Source: Limoniibacter endophyticus
Lineage (GTDB): Bacteria; Pseudomonadota; Alphaproteobacteria; Rhizobiales; Rhizobiaceae
Length of the DNA: 64,000 nucleotides
NCBI RefSeq assembly: GCF_014652835.1
Contig: NZ_BMZO01000005.1
Span: 177,535 to 241,534 of the forward strand
Reading direction: 5' to 3'
The translations under genes and the position numbers were made by a program. Below, piece after piece: positions 35,161-44,286 of this stretch (position 1 is its first letter; each line of letters opens with the position of its first letter). Below the pieces are notes generated by a model. That model was not told where the DNA came from. It searched no databases and was given only the letters and a program-made list of their open reading frames with translations.

Positions 35161-36297
35161 ATGGCCGACGCTCGCACCCGCAACCGCTATTTCGACGATC
35201 TGTTCTCCACGCCGGACCTGGCGTGGATGGGGCAGAATACCAATCACGTGTCCGCTCATCCGGCGGTCACCGATGCAATGATCCGTTCCGTCGAGGCCGG
35301 TGAATTTAATGCCTATGCGCCGCCGATGGGTTTCGAAGCCCTGCGCAGCGCCATCGTTGCCGATCTCGGAGTGGCTGGGTCGGGCGCCGAAGCTCTCGTG
35401 AGCGAGGGTGGCGTAAATGCACTCGCCATGATCTGCAAGGCGCGTGCCAAGCCTGGCACGACGCTGGTCACTACCGATCCGACCTGGAAATGGCCCTGCA
35501 TGTTCGCCGAACAGGCAGGTGCCGAAGTTATCCGAATCCCAATCTACGATGCCTCGGTCAACTACAAGCTGACCCCGGAAGCGCTTCGCGCCAACGTAGA
35601 TGAACGTTGCGCGATTATCTACATCGTCGATCCCAACAACCCGCTCGGCATCCGCTATGACCGCGAAGAGATCGAGGCCTTTGCCGAGATCGCCCGTTCG
35701 GTCGGCGCGCTGATGATCCACGACTGCACCTATCGCGATTTCGCCGACGGCCATACGCCGGTTCTGAAAGTGGCGCCGGAAGGTACGGTGGTTTCGCTTA
35801 GCTTCTCCAAGTGGCTGGGTCTCGCCGGCATGCGCATCGGCGCACTCGTCGCCGAACCAAAGCTGATTGACGAGTTCGGCGCAGCCTCCACCTCGGTTCT
35901 CGGAGCATCGGTCGTCGCCCAGCGCGCGGCCATGGCTGGCCTCGCAGTCAAGGCGGAGTGGATGGAAGATGTTCGCCGCGCGGATCGCACCAACAAGGCG
36001 ATGATCATCGAAGCGGCCAAGGCTTCGGGTCTTTCCGTGCCGATCCCGGTTTCGCACGGCAACTTCCTGGTTCTCGAAACGGCTGCGACCGGCGTTTCGC
36101 CGGAAGCGATCGTCGAAGCCGCCCGCCGCGAAGGTGTGATGATCCGCCAGGGTCGCTATCACACGGCCGCCTTTGGTGATCGCTTTATCAAGGTCTCAAC
36201 CTCGGTGCCGACCGGCTGGGCCGAGCGGTTATGCGAAGGCCTGCCGCGCTACATCCAGACGGCGCGCACCCTCAACGACGTACCAGCGCTGTTCTAG
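35161..36297 (+). CDS. PLP-dependent aminotransferase, class I/II
   Basis: A 378-residue fold-type I aminotransferase. Visible motifs are NAYAPPMGFEALRSAI (substrate/PLP entry), IVDPNNPLGIRY, HDCTYRDFADG (PLP-binding aspartate) and LSFSKWLGLAGMRIG, which carries the Schiff-base lysine. It moves an amino group between an amino acid and a keto acid, or acts as a C-S/C-C lyase. Directly follows the SDR gene and precedes an alpha/beta hydrolase, so it probably works on a nitrogen-containing breakdown product. Substrate unknown. Confidence 0.9.
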   Translation: MADARTRNRYFDDLFSTPDLAWMGQNTNHVSAHPAVTDAMIRSVEAGEFNAYAPPMGFEALRSAIVADLGVAGSGAEALVSEGGVNALAMICKARAKPGTTLVTTDPTWKWPCMFAEQAGAEVIRIPIYDASVNYKLTPEALRANVDERCAIIYIVDPNNPLGIRYDREEIEAFAEIARSVGALMIHDCTYRDFADGHTPVLKVAPEGTVVSLSFSKWLGLAGMRIGALVAEPKLIDEFGAASTSVLGASVVAQRAAMAGLAVKAEWMEDVRRADRTNKAMIIEAAKASGLSVPIPVSHGNFLVLETAATGVSPEAIVEAARREGVMIRQGRYHTAAFGDRFIKVSTSVPTGWAERLCEGLPRYIQTARTLNDVPALF

Positions 36298-36339
36298 GGC
36301 TGGCATTTCTTTCGATCAGACGAGGCAAAGAGGCTCATC

Positions 36340-37218
36340 ATGTACGCGACGGCCAAGGATGGAACGAAGCTCTACTTCGAGACGGCTGGAGAGGATGGAA
36401 CCCCGATCCTGTTCATCCACGAGTTCGGCGGAAACTACGATGCCTGGGAGCCGCAGATGAGCTTCTTCGCCCGTCGTCATCGCTGCATCACCTATGCAGC
36501 GCGCGGCTATGCGCCATCGGACATTCCGGCCGACACGGAAATGTATTCCCAGGCGATCGCCGCGGACGACGCGGTCGCGGTACTCGATCATCTTGGCATC
36601 GAGAAGGCGCATATCGTCGGCCTGTCCATGGGCGGTTTCGCTACCCTGCATTTCGGCCTGCGTACGCCGGAGCGGGCGCTGTCGCTGACGGTTGCCGGAG
36701 CCGGCTACGGCACGGAACGGGAAACCGCGGATTATTTCCGCAACACCTCGCTGAAGGTGGCGGAGAATTTCGCGAAGGATCCTGCCGGCTTCTCGAAGAT
36801 CTATTCGCTCGGCGCCAGCCGGGTGCAATTCCAGAACAAGGATCCGCGCGGCTGGGCGGCCTTCGCCGAGCGCCTGTCGCATCACTCCGCCGTCGGCGCG
36901 GCCAATACCATGCGCGGCGTCCAGTGCCGCCGTCCGTCTTTTTGGGACCTTGAAGATCAGCTCACGGCGCTGACGGTTCCGACGCTGGTGATGACCGGCG
37001 ACGAGGACGATCATTGCCTGCAGCCGTCGATCTACCTGAAGAAGATGATCCCTTCCTCTGGTCTGGCGATCCTGCCGAAGACCGGTCACACGCTAAACCT
37101 TGAAGAACCGGCGCTGTTCAACTCGCTGGTCGCCGATTTTATCGCCCAGGCCGAGCATGGCGCGTGGAAGCTGCGCGACCCGCGGGCAGATCCCGGCCAG
37201 GTCATGCGGACGGAATAA
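36340..37218 (+). CDS. Alpha/beta hydrolase (second in cluster)
   Basis: A 292-residue alpha/beta hydrolase. ILFIHEFGGNYDAW forms the oxyanion region, HIVGLSMGGFATL carries the nucleophile serine near residue 94, TLVMTGDEDDHCL supplies the acid and LPKTGHTLNLEEP the histidine. No signal peptide. About 42 nt follow the aminotransferase gene. It probably cleaves an ester, lactone or C-C bond in the pathway. Confidence 0.9.
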   Translation: MYATAKDGTKLYFETAGEDGTPILFIHEFGGNYDAWEPQMSFFARRHRCITYAARGYAPSDIPADTEMYSQAIAADDAVAVLDHLGIEKAHIVGLSMGGFATLHFGLRTPERALSLTVAGAGYGTERETADYFRNTSLKVAENFAKDPAGFSKIYSLGASRVQFQNKDPRGWAAFAERLSHHSAVGAANTMRGVQCRRPSFWDLEDQLTALTVPTLVMTGDEDDHCLQPSIYLKKMIPSSGLAILPKTGHTLNLEEPALFNSLVADFIAQAEHGAWKLRDPRADPGQVMRTE

Positions 37219-37222
37219 GATC

Positions 37223-38476
37223 ATGGCGCTGCCCCGGATTTCTCCCGATAGGCTCTGGGCGCGACTGATGGCGCTCGGCGGGGACGGTGCGCTGCCCGGC
37301 GGTGGCGTCAATCGCCAGGCGCTGTCGGCGGAGGAAATCCTGGCTTGGCGGCGCATGATCGCCTGGGGTGCCGAGGCGGGTCTTGAGCCCTCCACCGATG
37401 CCGCTGGCAATCTTTTCCTGACTCTCAAGGGCGCACGTCCCCACCTCGCGCCCGTCGTTGCAGGCAGTCACATCGACAGCCAGCCGACGGGCGGCCTTTT
37501 TGACGGAGCCTTTGGAACGCTTGCGGCTCTGGAGGCCGTCGCCGCGATTGCCGAAGCCGGCCTGACGCCGGAGCGCTCGATCACCGTCGTTGGCTGGATG
37601 AACGAGGAGGGCAGCCGTTTTGCCCCCGGCATGATGGGTTCGGAACTGTTTGCCGGCCAACGCACGTTGGAGCAGGTCATGGCCGTGCGCGATGCCGATG
37701 GCGTCAGCGTCGGCAAGGCGCTTGAGACGGTGCACGCCGCCTTCCCAGAGATCGAGCGCAGGCCACTCGGGTTTCCGATCCATGCCTATGTCGAGCCGCA
37801 CATCGAGCAGGCGGATGTGCTGGAAACGGAAGGTGCCGTCATCGGCGTCGTATCCGGCATCCAGGGCAAGAAGACCTACGAAATCACGGTGGTCGGCCGC
37901 GAGGCCCATGCCGGGACGGAGCCGATGGCCCGTCGTCAGGATGCGGTGCGCAGCTTTGCGCGCATGACCGCCGCCATGCATGAGGCGGCGGCGGACGACG
38001 CTGTGGTAAAGTTCACCATCGGCCGCGTCGTGGTCGAGCCGAATGCGCCCTCCGTCGTTCCGGCCAAAGTGACGTTCCGCATCGACCTGCGCCACCCTGA
38101 CAATGACGTTCTCGATGCTTTCGGCCTGGCGCTCGAAGAGATCGCGCTTGCCGAAGCGGGCGCTTGCAAAGTCCATGTCCGCCGCCTGGTCGATGCGCCC
38201 TCGAACGGTTTCGACGAGGGACTGAAGGCACAGATCCGCGCCTCGGCCGAGCGACATGGCCATTCCTGGCTCGACGTGCTGTCCGCCGCCGGCCATGATG
38301 CGCGCCAGATGGCGCCACTGACGCGCAGCGCGATGATCTTCATTCCCTGCCGGGGCGGCGTCAGCCACCACCCGGACGAATGGGCGGAGCCCGCCCATGT
38401 GGCGGCGGGTGCCGCCGTTCTTCTCGACCTGCTGCTTCAAGAGGCGGGTCTTTCGTTCAACCAAGGAGATGCATGA
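37223..38476 (+). CDS. M20-family amidohydrolase (carbamoylase/allantoate type)
   Basis: A 417-residue metal hydrolase of the AmaB/HyuC/AllC group, which hydrolyses N-carbamoyl amino acids, ureido compounds or allantoate. Metal-binding and catalytic motifs: AGSHIDSQPTGGLFDGAFG, GWMNEEGSRFAPGMMGS, HIEQADVLE, and GREAHAGTEPMARRQDA (dimerisation), with SAAGHDARQMA near the end. Starts 5 nt after the hydrolase stop (ATG 37223). Its stop overlaps the cupin start. It indicates that the pathway passes through a carbamoyl or ureido intermediate. Confidence 0.9.
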   Translation: MALPRISPDRLWARLMALGGDGALPGGGVNRQALSAEEILAWRRMIAWGAEAGLEPSTDAAGNLFLTLKGARPHLAPVVAGSHIDSQPTGGLFDGAFGTLAALEAVAAIAEAGLTPERSITVVGWMNEEGSRFAPGMMGSELFAGQRTLEQVMAVRDADGVSVGKALETVHAAFPEIERRPLGFPIHAYVEPHIEQADVLETEGAVIGVVSGIQGKKTYEITVVGREAHAGTEPMARRQDAVRSFARMTAAMHEAAADDAVVKFTIGRVVVEPNAPSVVPAKVTFRIDLRHPDNDVLDAFGLALEEIALAEAGACKVHVRRLVDAPSNGFDEGLKAQIRASAERHGHSWLDVLSAAGHDARQMAPLTRSAMIFIPCRGGVSHHPDEWAEPAHVAAGAAVLLDLLLQEAGLSFNQGDA

Positions 38477-39405
38477 TGAGCACAGCCAACGACATGGCAG
38501 AAATGCCGGTTCAACTGCCGCGTAACCCCGCCAATGCTGCGGAGGGACGCAGCCGTTACTTCAACTCCGGCAATGCATTCAACATCAAGCTTCCTCCTGT
38601 TCCGGGCCACATCTTCCTCGACGAGCCGGCCCAGGCGATGAAGATGGAGAAGACTGGCTTCATCAATTGCGATCAGTCCGACAAGATGCAGTGCAGCTTT
38701 GCCGCGACGACGCCGCTGATGCTGGCGCGTTATGCGGTGGTCAAGGCGGGTGAGACGCTCGACACGACGCTGATCAACACTGCCTCGATCTGGTATGTCA
38801 TCAAGGGCAAGGCCAAGCTCGTTGTCGGTGCGGAAAATGCTTCGCTCGGCAAGGCCGATGTCTTCCTGCTGCCGGGTGGCGTCGAGTCGCAGATCACCGC
38901 GGAGGAAGACAGCGTCTTCTGGGCGGTCGGCAACGATCCGCAGTTGAAGTTCGACACCTCTTCTCCTGTTACCGGTAAGGATGCCGCCGTCCAGTTTGTC
39001 CATTACCCGGCGGACGAGATCGTGCATCAGCTCGACGTGGTCTACGGCTCGAACGCCAATGCATCGACCTCCGGCCACGCACTGATCTTCTCGGCGGAAA
39101 AGTCGGAAGCGGCGCGCAACATCACACCGACCATGACGCTTTCGCTCAACACGCTGAAGCCGAAGAGCGAGCAGCCGCCGCACAAGCACAATTCGGCGGC
39201 GATCACGCTCGTCGTTGCCGGCGATCCGGCCTATTCCATGGTTGCTGACCAAAAATGCGACTGGTCTCCCTGGGCAACGCTGATCACGCCGCCGGCCGCC
39301 AAGCACAGCCACCACAACGACGGCAATACGCGGGCCGAATTTCTCATCGTCCAGGACGGCGGCTTCTACTATCACGCGCGCACCATGGGCTTCGAGTTCT
39401 ACTGA
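38476..39405 (+). CDS. Double-cupin protein
   Basis: A 309-residue protein of two cupin barrels. The C-terminal one has likely metal ligands in PPHKHNSAAITLVVAGDP and AAKHSHHNDGNT. The N-terminal one (LINTASIWYVIKGKAKLVVG) lacks the histidines and may be structural. Bicupins include dioxygenases, ureidoglycine aminohydrolases and sugar isomerases. The AAGGAG site at 38463-38468 suits the ATG at 38476 (one ATG earlier is also possible). Translationally coupled to the M20 gene upstream and the nucleoside hydrolase downstream (TGATG). Function unknown; ureidoglycine aminohydrolase-like chemistry is one option. Confidence 0.82.
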   Translation: MSTANDMAEMPVQLPRNPANAAEGRSRYFNSGNAFNIKLPPVPGHIFLDEPAQAMKMEKTGFINCDQSDKMQCSFAATTPLMLARYAVVKAGETLDTTLINTASIWYVIKGKAKLVVGAENASLGKADVFLLPGGVESQITAEEDSVFWAVGNDPQLKFDTSSPVTGKDAAVQFVHYPADEIVHQLDVVYGSNANASTSGHALIFSAEKSEAARNITPTMTLSLNTLKPKSEQPPHKHNSAAITLVVAGDPAYSMVADQKCDWSPWATLITPPAAKHSHHNDGNTRAEFLIVQDGGFYYHARTMGFEFY

Positions 39406-40343
39406 TGCGGCTGATCATCGACACCGATACGGCAGGGGACGATACCTATTCCATGCTGCTGGCGATGAAGACGCCGGGATCGACGCTCGAGGCGGTGACC
39501 GTCTGCGTCGGCAACGTGCCATTCGACCAGCAGGTCGAAAACGCGCTGGCGACGATCGAGGTGGCCGGCTTCTCCGGCAAGATTCCGGTCTATTGCGGCG
39601 CGCGGCGTCCCATGGTGAAGCCTTGGGAACCCTCCACCATGCATGGCAATGACGGGATGAGCGGTGCAAACCTGCCGATTGCCCGCCAGCGCCCGGAGAC
39701 CTTGCATGCCGTCGACGCCATTATCGAGAAAGTGATGGCAGCTCCCGGTGAGATCGACATCCTTGCCCAGGCGCCGCTGACCAATATCGCGCTCGCGGTG
39801 ATGAAGGAGCCACGAATCGCTAAGGCGGTGCGTCATCTTTGGATCATGGGCGGAACGGACAATTCGGTGGGCAACATCACCCCTTGCGCCGAGTACAACT
39901 TCTTCATTGATCCGGAAGCCGCCAGGATTGTCTTTGAGGCTGGGTTCAACATCACCCTGTCCACCTGGACATTGACGATGCGCTCCAGCCTCTTTGAAGC
40001 CGACCAGCTTGAAGAGATCTTCGCGATGCAGACGCCTCTGTCGGAATTCTACCGCAAGGTTTCGGCTGTGCCGCGCCAGACGGCGGAAGCCCGCTACGGT
40101 CGTCCGATCAGCACACATCCGGATTCATTGACCTGCGCGATCGCGTTAAACCCCGATCTCATCGAAAGTGCGCGCGATGCGGTGGTGCGGATCGAGACGA
40201 TGGGCGAAATCACCCGGGGGTTCTCCGCCGTGCATCCGCCGGTGCTCGGCAATCGCTGGCCTGACTTCAAGGTCAATGCACGCGTGGTTGAAGTGGCCTC
40301 GAATGACGGCTTCTTCTGGATGATGAAGCAGGCGTTCTCATAA
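39405..40343 (+). CDS. Inosine/uridine-preferring nucleoside hydrolase family protein
   Basis: A 312-residue nucleoside hydrolase. The DTDTAGDD calcium/ribose motif is at residues 5-12, ILAQAPLTNIALAV and LWIMGGTDNSVGNITPCAEYNFFIDPEAA follow. It cleaves the N-glycosidic bond of ribonucleosides or related N-glycosides to base plus ribose. Its start overlaps the cupin stop. Last gene before the terminator at 40371. It gives the best clue that the imported compound is an N-glycoside. Confidence 0.92.
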   Translation: MRLIIDTDTAGDDTYSMLLAMKTPGSTLEAVTVCVGNVPFDQQVENALATIEVAGFSGKIPVYCGARRPMVKPWEPSTMHGNDGMSGANLPIARQRPETLHAVDAIIEKVMAAPGEIDILAQAPLTNIALAVMKEPRIAKAVRHLWIMGGTDNSVGNITPCAEYNFFIDPEAARIVFEAGFNITLSTWTLTMRSSLFEADQLEEIFAMQTPLSEFYRKVSAVPRQTAEARYGRPISTHPDSLTCAIALNPDLIESARDAVVRIETMGEITRGFSAVHPPVLGNRWPDFKVNARVVEVASNDGFFWMMKQAFS

Positions 40344-40370
40344 ATCCGACGCCATCTCTCATGTCTGCCG

Positions 40371-40403
40371 GCCGGCTACGGGAACGTAGTCGGCTTTTCT
40401 TTT
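40371..40403 (+). terminator. Rho-independent terminator
   Basis: GCCGGCTACG (40371-40380), loop GGAA, CGTAGTCGGC (40385-40394; one G-U pair), then TTTTCTTTT. It ends the SDR-to-nucleoside hydrolase operon. Confidence 0.85.
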
Positions 40404-40690
40404 GGATCGATGACCCGCGTTGCACCTTTCGTCGGGTTGCCTGATATATGAACAGTGGATGCACTTTATTTAGCATCTTATGAATTCAAATAACGAAAAA
40501 CTGAATACATTTAATCCAAAATGGATTATTTTTTGATTTTGATGTGGCATTTCCAGCATCTTGAGTAATAGCGCAGCCTTCTCCCTGCGTAGGAGGAAAA
40601 GTAAATCTGATTTTTCTTTGAATTTGAGTCTGGCACGGCAATTGCTTGTATTCTGATATCGAATAAATGCATACACGCAGGAGTGAGGGT
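40404..40690. promoter_or_regulatory. Control region of the NitT-type transporter operon
   Basis: About 290 bp, AT-rich, between the terminator and the ATPase gene. It carries the second copy of the 19-bp shared element (40504-40522), overlapped by an inverted repeat AATCCA/TGGATT (40513-40518 and 40522-40527). No TPP or other riboswitch core was recognised. Confidence 0.6.
40504..40522 (+). promoter_or_regulatory. 19-bp element shared by two promoter regions, copy B
   Basis: AATACATTTAATCCAAAAT, 18 of 19 identical with 34164-34182, same strand. About 169 nt upstream of the ATPase start at 40691. Confidence 0.6.
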
Positions 40691-41620
40691 ATGACCGACA
40701 CCACGATGGCCTTGACCGAAGAATATCTCCGTGGTCCTGCGGCTGGCGGCATAGGGTTGATCGAGCTTTTTAAGGCGAGGAAAACCAAGGTAGCGGCTAC
40801 CGCGAAGCTTGAGGCCGCTGAACCGATTGCGGAAGGAAAGCCGTTGATCGAACTGCGCAACGTCTCGAAAACCTTTGGTTCGGTCAAGGCCCTCAATGAT
40901 CTCGAGGTCGCGATCCAGCCGGGCGAACTGGTAACGGTCGTTGGACCCTCTGGCTGCGGCAAGAGCACGCTGTTCAATATTCTCGCCGGTCTTGAAGAGC
41001 CGGACCCGGGTAATATCCTGCGGTTGAAGGGGAAGAGCTCGATAGCCTCCGACCTGCTTGGCCAGGTTTCGTTCATGCCGCAGCGGGATCTGCTGCTGCC
41101 GTGGCGCAATGTGATCGACAACGCTATTCTCGCGCTCGAGATCGAGGGCATGTCGCGAAGCGAGGCGCGCAAGCAGGCGATGTCCATGCTGCCGGAATTC
41201 GGTCTGGCCGGTTTCGAGAAGCAGCACCCCAACCAGCTTTCAGGCGGCATGCGCCAGCGCGTGGCGCTGATGCGCACCTTCCTGTTCAAACGCGACCTGA
41301 TGCTGCTCGACGAGCCCTTCGGCGCACTCGACGCGCTGACACGCACGATGATGCAGCGTTGGCTGCTCGATGTCTGGCAGAAGCACAAGCGTACCGTCCT
41401 GTTCATCACCCATGACGTCGACGAGGCGATCTTCCTGGGCGACCGGGTGCTGGTGATGACGGCGCGGCCCGGCAAGGTGAAGCTCGAGCAGGTCGTCGAC
41501 CTGCCGCGCCCGCGCAAGCCGGACATCGTGACATCGCCTGAATTCATCGCGCTGAAGAAGACCCTCCTTGATGCCATCGAAGAGGAGAGCATGAAGTCCT
41601 TCCAGGTTGCTGGACACTGA
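40691..41620 (+). CDS. NitT/TauT-type ABC transporter ATPase
   Basis: A 309-residue ATPase with GPSGCGKST (Walker A), MPQRDLLLPWRNV (Q loop with the PW typical of the NitT/SsuB group), LSGGMRQRVALMR, LMLLDEPFGALD and THDVDEA. It has an unusual ~50-residue N-terminal extension before the ATPase core (GIGLIELFKARKTKVAATAK). The ATG at 40691 follows GGAGTGAGGG and is preferred to one 24 nt upstream. It energises the permeases at 43489-45044. The class imports taurine, aliphatic sulfonates, nitrate or pyrimidine precursors. Confidence 0.93.
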   Translation: MTDTTMALTEEYLRGPAAGGIGLIELFKARKTKVAATAKLEAAEPIAEGKPLIELRNVSKTFGSVKALNDLEVAIQPGELVTVVGPSGCGKSTLFNILAGLEEPDPGNILRLKGKSSIASDLLGQVSFMPQRDLLLPWRNVIDNAILALEIEGMSRSEARKQAMSMLPEFGLAGFEKQHPNQLSGGMRQRVALMRTFLFKRDLMLLDEPFGALDALTRTMMQRWLLDVWQKHKRTVLFITHDVDEAIFLGDRVLVMTARPGKVKLEQVVDLPRPRKPDIVTSPEFIALKKTLLDAIEEESMKSFQVAGH

Positions 41621-41639
41621 TAGACGAAAGGAAATGACG

Positions 41640-42419
41640 ATGACTGATCATTATTCTGGCCGCCCTACGCATATCTCTGAAACCGAGTGGGAGGCACGCG
41701 TCGATCTCGCGGCCTGCTATCGGATGGTGGCGCGGCTGGGCATGGACGACCTGATCTACAACCACATTTCCATGCGTGTTCCGGGTCATGACGGCCAGTT
41801 CCTGCTCAACCCCTATGGCTTCCTGTTCGAGGAAATCACCGCCTCAAGCCTGGTGCGCATCGACACCGAGGGCAACAAGCTCGATGACACGCCCTATGCG
41901 GTGAACAAGGCCGCCTTCGTCATCCATGGAGCGATCCACAACGCAAGCCATGACGCGGCCTGCGTGCTGCACACCCATTCGGACGCCAGTACGGCGGTGT
42001 CGTGCCAGGAGGGAGGGCTTCTGCCGCTCAGCCAGTTCGCCATGCGTTTCTACCAGCGCCAGGCGTTCCACGACTATGAAGGCGTGGCGATTGATCTCGC
42101 CGAACAGGAGCGGATCATCAGCCACCTGGGCGACAACCGCGTCATGCTGATGCGCAACCACGGCATCCTGACGGTCGGCCGTACGCCGGGCGAAGCCTTC
42201 ATGCTGCTTTACTATTTCGAGCGTGCCGCCCGCATCCAGCTGGACCTGCAGGCCGCGACCGCTTCGGGTACTTCCCTGGTCATCCCGCCGCACGACGTCT
42301 GCGAAAAGGCGGCGCGGCAATTCTGGGAAAGCAAGGGCGACATTCTCATTGCTGGCGAACGGGAGTGGCCGGCTTTCCTGCGTCAGCTCGACAGGGAGGG
42401 TTCAGATTACCGGCAGTGA
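41640..42419 (+). CDS. Class II aldolase/adducin-family protein
   Basis: A 259-residue protein of the class II aldolase/adducin fold: DLAACYRMVARLGMDDLIYN, HISMRVPGHDGQFLLNPYG, VLHTHSD (HxH zinc ligands) and LMRNHGILTVG (third histidine). Members are zinc lyases acting on sugar phosphates, or decarboxylases/epimerases. The ATG at 41640 sits 7 nt from AAAGGAA; one 6 nt earlier is too close. It lies inside the NitT-type transporter operon. It may process the pentose part released by the nucleoside hydrolase (inference). Confidence 0.9.
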   Translation: MTDHYSGRPTHISETEWEARVDLAACYRMVARLGMDDLIYNHISMRVPGHDGQFLLNPYGFLFEEITASSLVRIDTEGNKLDDTPYAVNKAAFVIHGAIHNASHDAACVLHTHSDASTAVSCQEGGLLPLSQFAMRFYQRQAFHDYEGVAIDLAEQERIISHLGDNRVMLMRNHGILTVGRTPGEAFMLLYYFERAARIQLDLQAATASGTSLVIPPHDVCEKAARQFWESKGDILIAGEREWPAFLRQLDREGSDYRQ

Positions 42420-42466
42420 GACTGGGTGGAGGTCAATAATAATCAAACGACCAACAGAGAGGTTCC

Positions 42467-43492
42467 ATGCTTAACAGACGTAACGTATTCGCTGCCTTTG
42501 CTGCCGCCGCGATCGGTTTCCAGGGGCTCGGCATGACCGTCGGCCAGGCAAGCGCCCAGGACCTGGTCGACGCCAGCCTGCGCCTCAAGTGGCTGACCCA
42601 GGCCCAATTCGCCGGCTTCTATGTCGCCCTCGAAAAGGGCTACTATACGGAAGAAGGCATCAACCTCACGATCAATCCGGGCGGTCCGAACCTTCTGACC
42701 GAAAACCTGGTCGCCACCGGAGCCGACACCTTTGGGCTTTCGGGCGGCACGGACAGCGTTTTCGCCGCTCGCGATAAGGGCCTGCCGATCGTTTGCATCG
42801 GCGTTTCCCACCAGGAAACCCCATTCGTCTTTGTCTCCCGCAAGGATGGCGCGGTGCAGGACGTGGCGGACTTCAAGGGCAAGACGATCACTACCTGGTT
42901 CACAGGCGCAAATCACGTCTTGTCGGCGATGCTGTCTAAGGTTGGCATCGACGCCAAGGAGGCCGATATCCAGCCTCAGCAGGTTTCTGTTACACCGTTC
43001 GTCGACAAGCAGGTCGATGTCGTGACAGCCACCCGCTACAATGAGCTCTATGTGATCAACCAGCGCGTCGGCAAGGAGAACCTCAACCTCTTCGTTCCGG
43101 AAGACAGCGGCGTTTCCTTCCCGCGCGATACCCTGATCGTTTCCGAGCAGACCACCCAGGAGAAGCCGGAACTGGTAGAGAAATTCCTGCGCGCCAGTGT
43201 CAAGGGCTGGAAGGACGCCTTCGCCAACGAGAAGGAAGCCATCGACATCATCATGAAGATCGCGCCGACGCTTGACCGCGCCCAGCAGGAATTCATGCTG
43301 GGCGAGATCAAGGTGCTGATGACCGCAGGCAAGGCGAAGACCGATGGGATATTCACCATCGACAAGGCTGCCGTCGGCTCGGCCAACGACCTGCTCGCCC
43401 GGTATGGCGTAATCTCCAAGCCCGTCGATCTCGACGCCGCCTTCGATGCGAGCTTCATCGACAAGATCCCGGCCGCGGATCGCAGCCTATGA
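42467..43492 (+). CDS. SsuA/THI5-like ABC substrate-binding protein
   Basis: A 341-residue periplasmic protein of the NMT1/THI5-like family. An N-terminal signal (AAFAAAAIGFQGLGMTVGQASA) is followed by LRLKWLTQAQFAGFYVALEK and GYYTEEGINLTINPGGPN, which match the ThiY-like pattern for pyrimidine ligands; DFKGKTITTWFTG is also visible. It delivers substrate to the two permeases that follow. ThiY-type members bind formylaminopyrimidine, so a heterocyclic ligand is plausible but not proven. Its stop overlaps the permease ATG. Confidence 0.92.
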   Translation: MLNRRNVFAAFAAAAIGFQGLGMTVGQASAQDLVDASLRLKWLTQAQFAGFYVALEKGYYTEEGINLTINPGGPNLLTENLVATGADTFGLSGGTDSVFAARDKGLPIVCIGVSHQETPFVFVSRKDGAVQDVADFKGKTITTWFTGANHVLSAMLSKVGIDAKEADIQPQQVSVTPFVDKQVDVVTATRYNELYVINQRVGKENLNLFVPEDSGVSFPRDTLIVSEQTTQEKPELVEKFLRASVKGWKDAFANEKEAIDIIMKIAPTLDRAQQEFMLGEIKVLMTAGKAKTDGIFTIDKAAVGSANDLLARYGVISKPVDLDAAFDASFIDKIPAADRSL

Positions 43493-44286
43493 GTGGTACG
43501 GCAACCCCTGCTGCGGACCTGCCCGTCGTTTCGGCGGGCAGGATTTATGCCGTAATCAAGCCGATGCTCTGGCTCGCAGTCGGCCTGCTGGCGATCGAGG
43601 TGATCGTCATGGGCTTCAATATCGAACCCTATTACCTGCCCAGGCCGAGCGCGATCGCCGCCAACATCATGGCAACGCCCGGAGCCTATCTCACCGGCCT
43701 CTGGCGGACGTTCCTGGAAACTGCACTGGGTTTCGTCGCCGGCGGCCTGTTCGGCGTGGCCGTGGCGGTCGTCTTCCACCGCTGGACCGTGTTGAAGGAG
43801 CTATTCTTTCCGCTCTTCGTCGTTTCGCAGACCATCCCGGTCATCGCCTTCGGCGCCGTCGTGGTTCTCTGGTTTGGCAATACGCTGTTCGCCAAGGCTG
43901 TGATCTCCTTCTACATCAGCTTTCTGCCGGTGACGGTAAATACGATGCTGGGCTTTTCCGCCGTTGATCCGCGTCAGGTGCAGTTGATGAAGAGCTTCGG
44001 CGCCGGTGACGGCCAGATCCTGCGCCGGCTCTATCTGCCGGCCGCCCTGCCGCAACTGTTCGTCGCCCTGAAACTCGCATCCTCGCTGGCGCTGGTCGGC
44101 GCGATCGTCGGCGAATGGTTCGGCGACACGACCGGTCTCGGCGTACTGCTGCTGCAGGCCATGTACAACGAAAACGTCGTCGGTATCTGGGCCACCATCG
44201 TCGTCTCCGCCTGTCTCGGGATGGGGCTTTATGGGCTTGTCACCTATGCCGAGCGCAAGATCGTTTTCTGGGGGAACGAGCAATGA
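43489..44286 (+). CDS. NitT/TauT-type ABC transporter permease 1
   Basis: A 265-residue permease with about six TM helices. The first is LWLAVGLLAIEVIVMGF, and MLGFSAVDPRQVQLMKSFGAGDGQILRRL is the conserved coupling loop with the SFGA sequence. It starts within the binding-protein stop (ATGA) and ends overlapping permease 2. It forms a heterodimer with permease 2 in the inner membrane. Confidence 0.93.
   Translation: MSGTATPAADLPVVSAGRIYAVIKPMLWLAVGLLAIEVIVMGFNIEPYYLPRPSAIAANIMATPGAYLTGLWRTFLETALGFVAGGLFGVAVAVVFHRWTVLKELFFPLFVVSQTIPVIAFGAVVVLWFGNTLFAKAVISFYISFLPVTVNTMLGFSAVDPRQVQLMKSFGAGDGQILRRLYLPAALPQLFVALKLASSLALVGAIVGEWFGDTTGLGVLLLQAMYNENVVGIWATIVVSACLGMGLYGLVTYAERKIVFWGNEQ

Noticed and set aside
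34426-36162. A 578-codon minus-strand open frame
   Set aside because: Antisense to the SDR and aminotransferase genes, with no domain; a shadow of GC-rich coding sequence.
40404-40690. TPP riboswitch upstream of the THI5-like transporter
   Set aside because: The binding protein resembles pyrimidine-precursor binders, but the CUGAGA and GAUCUGGAUAAUGCCAGC-type cores were not found here.
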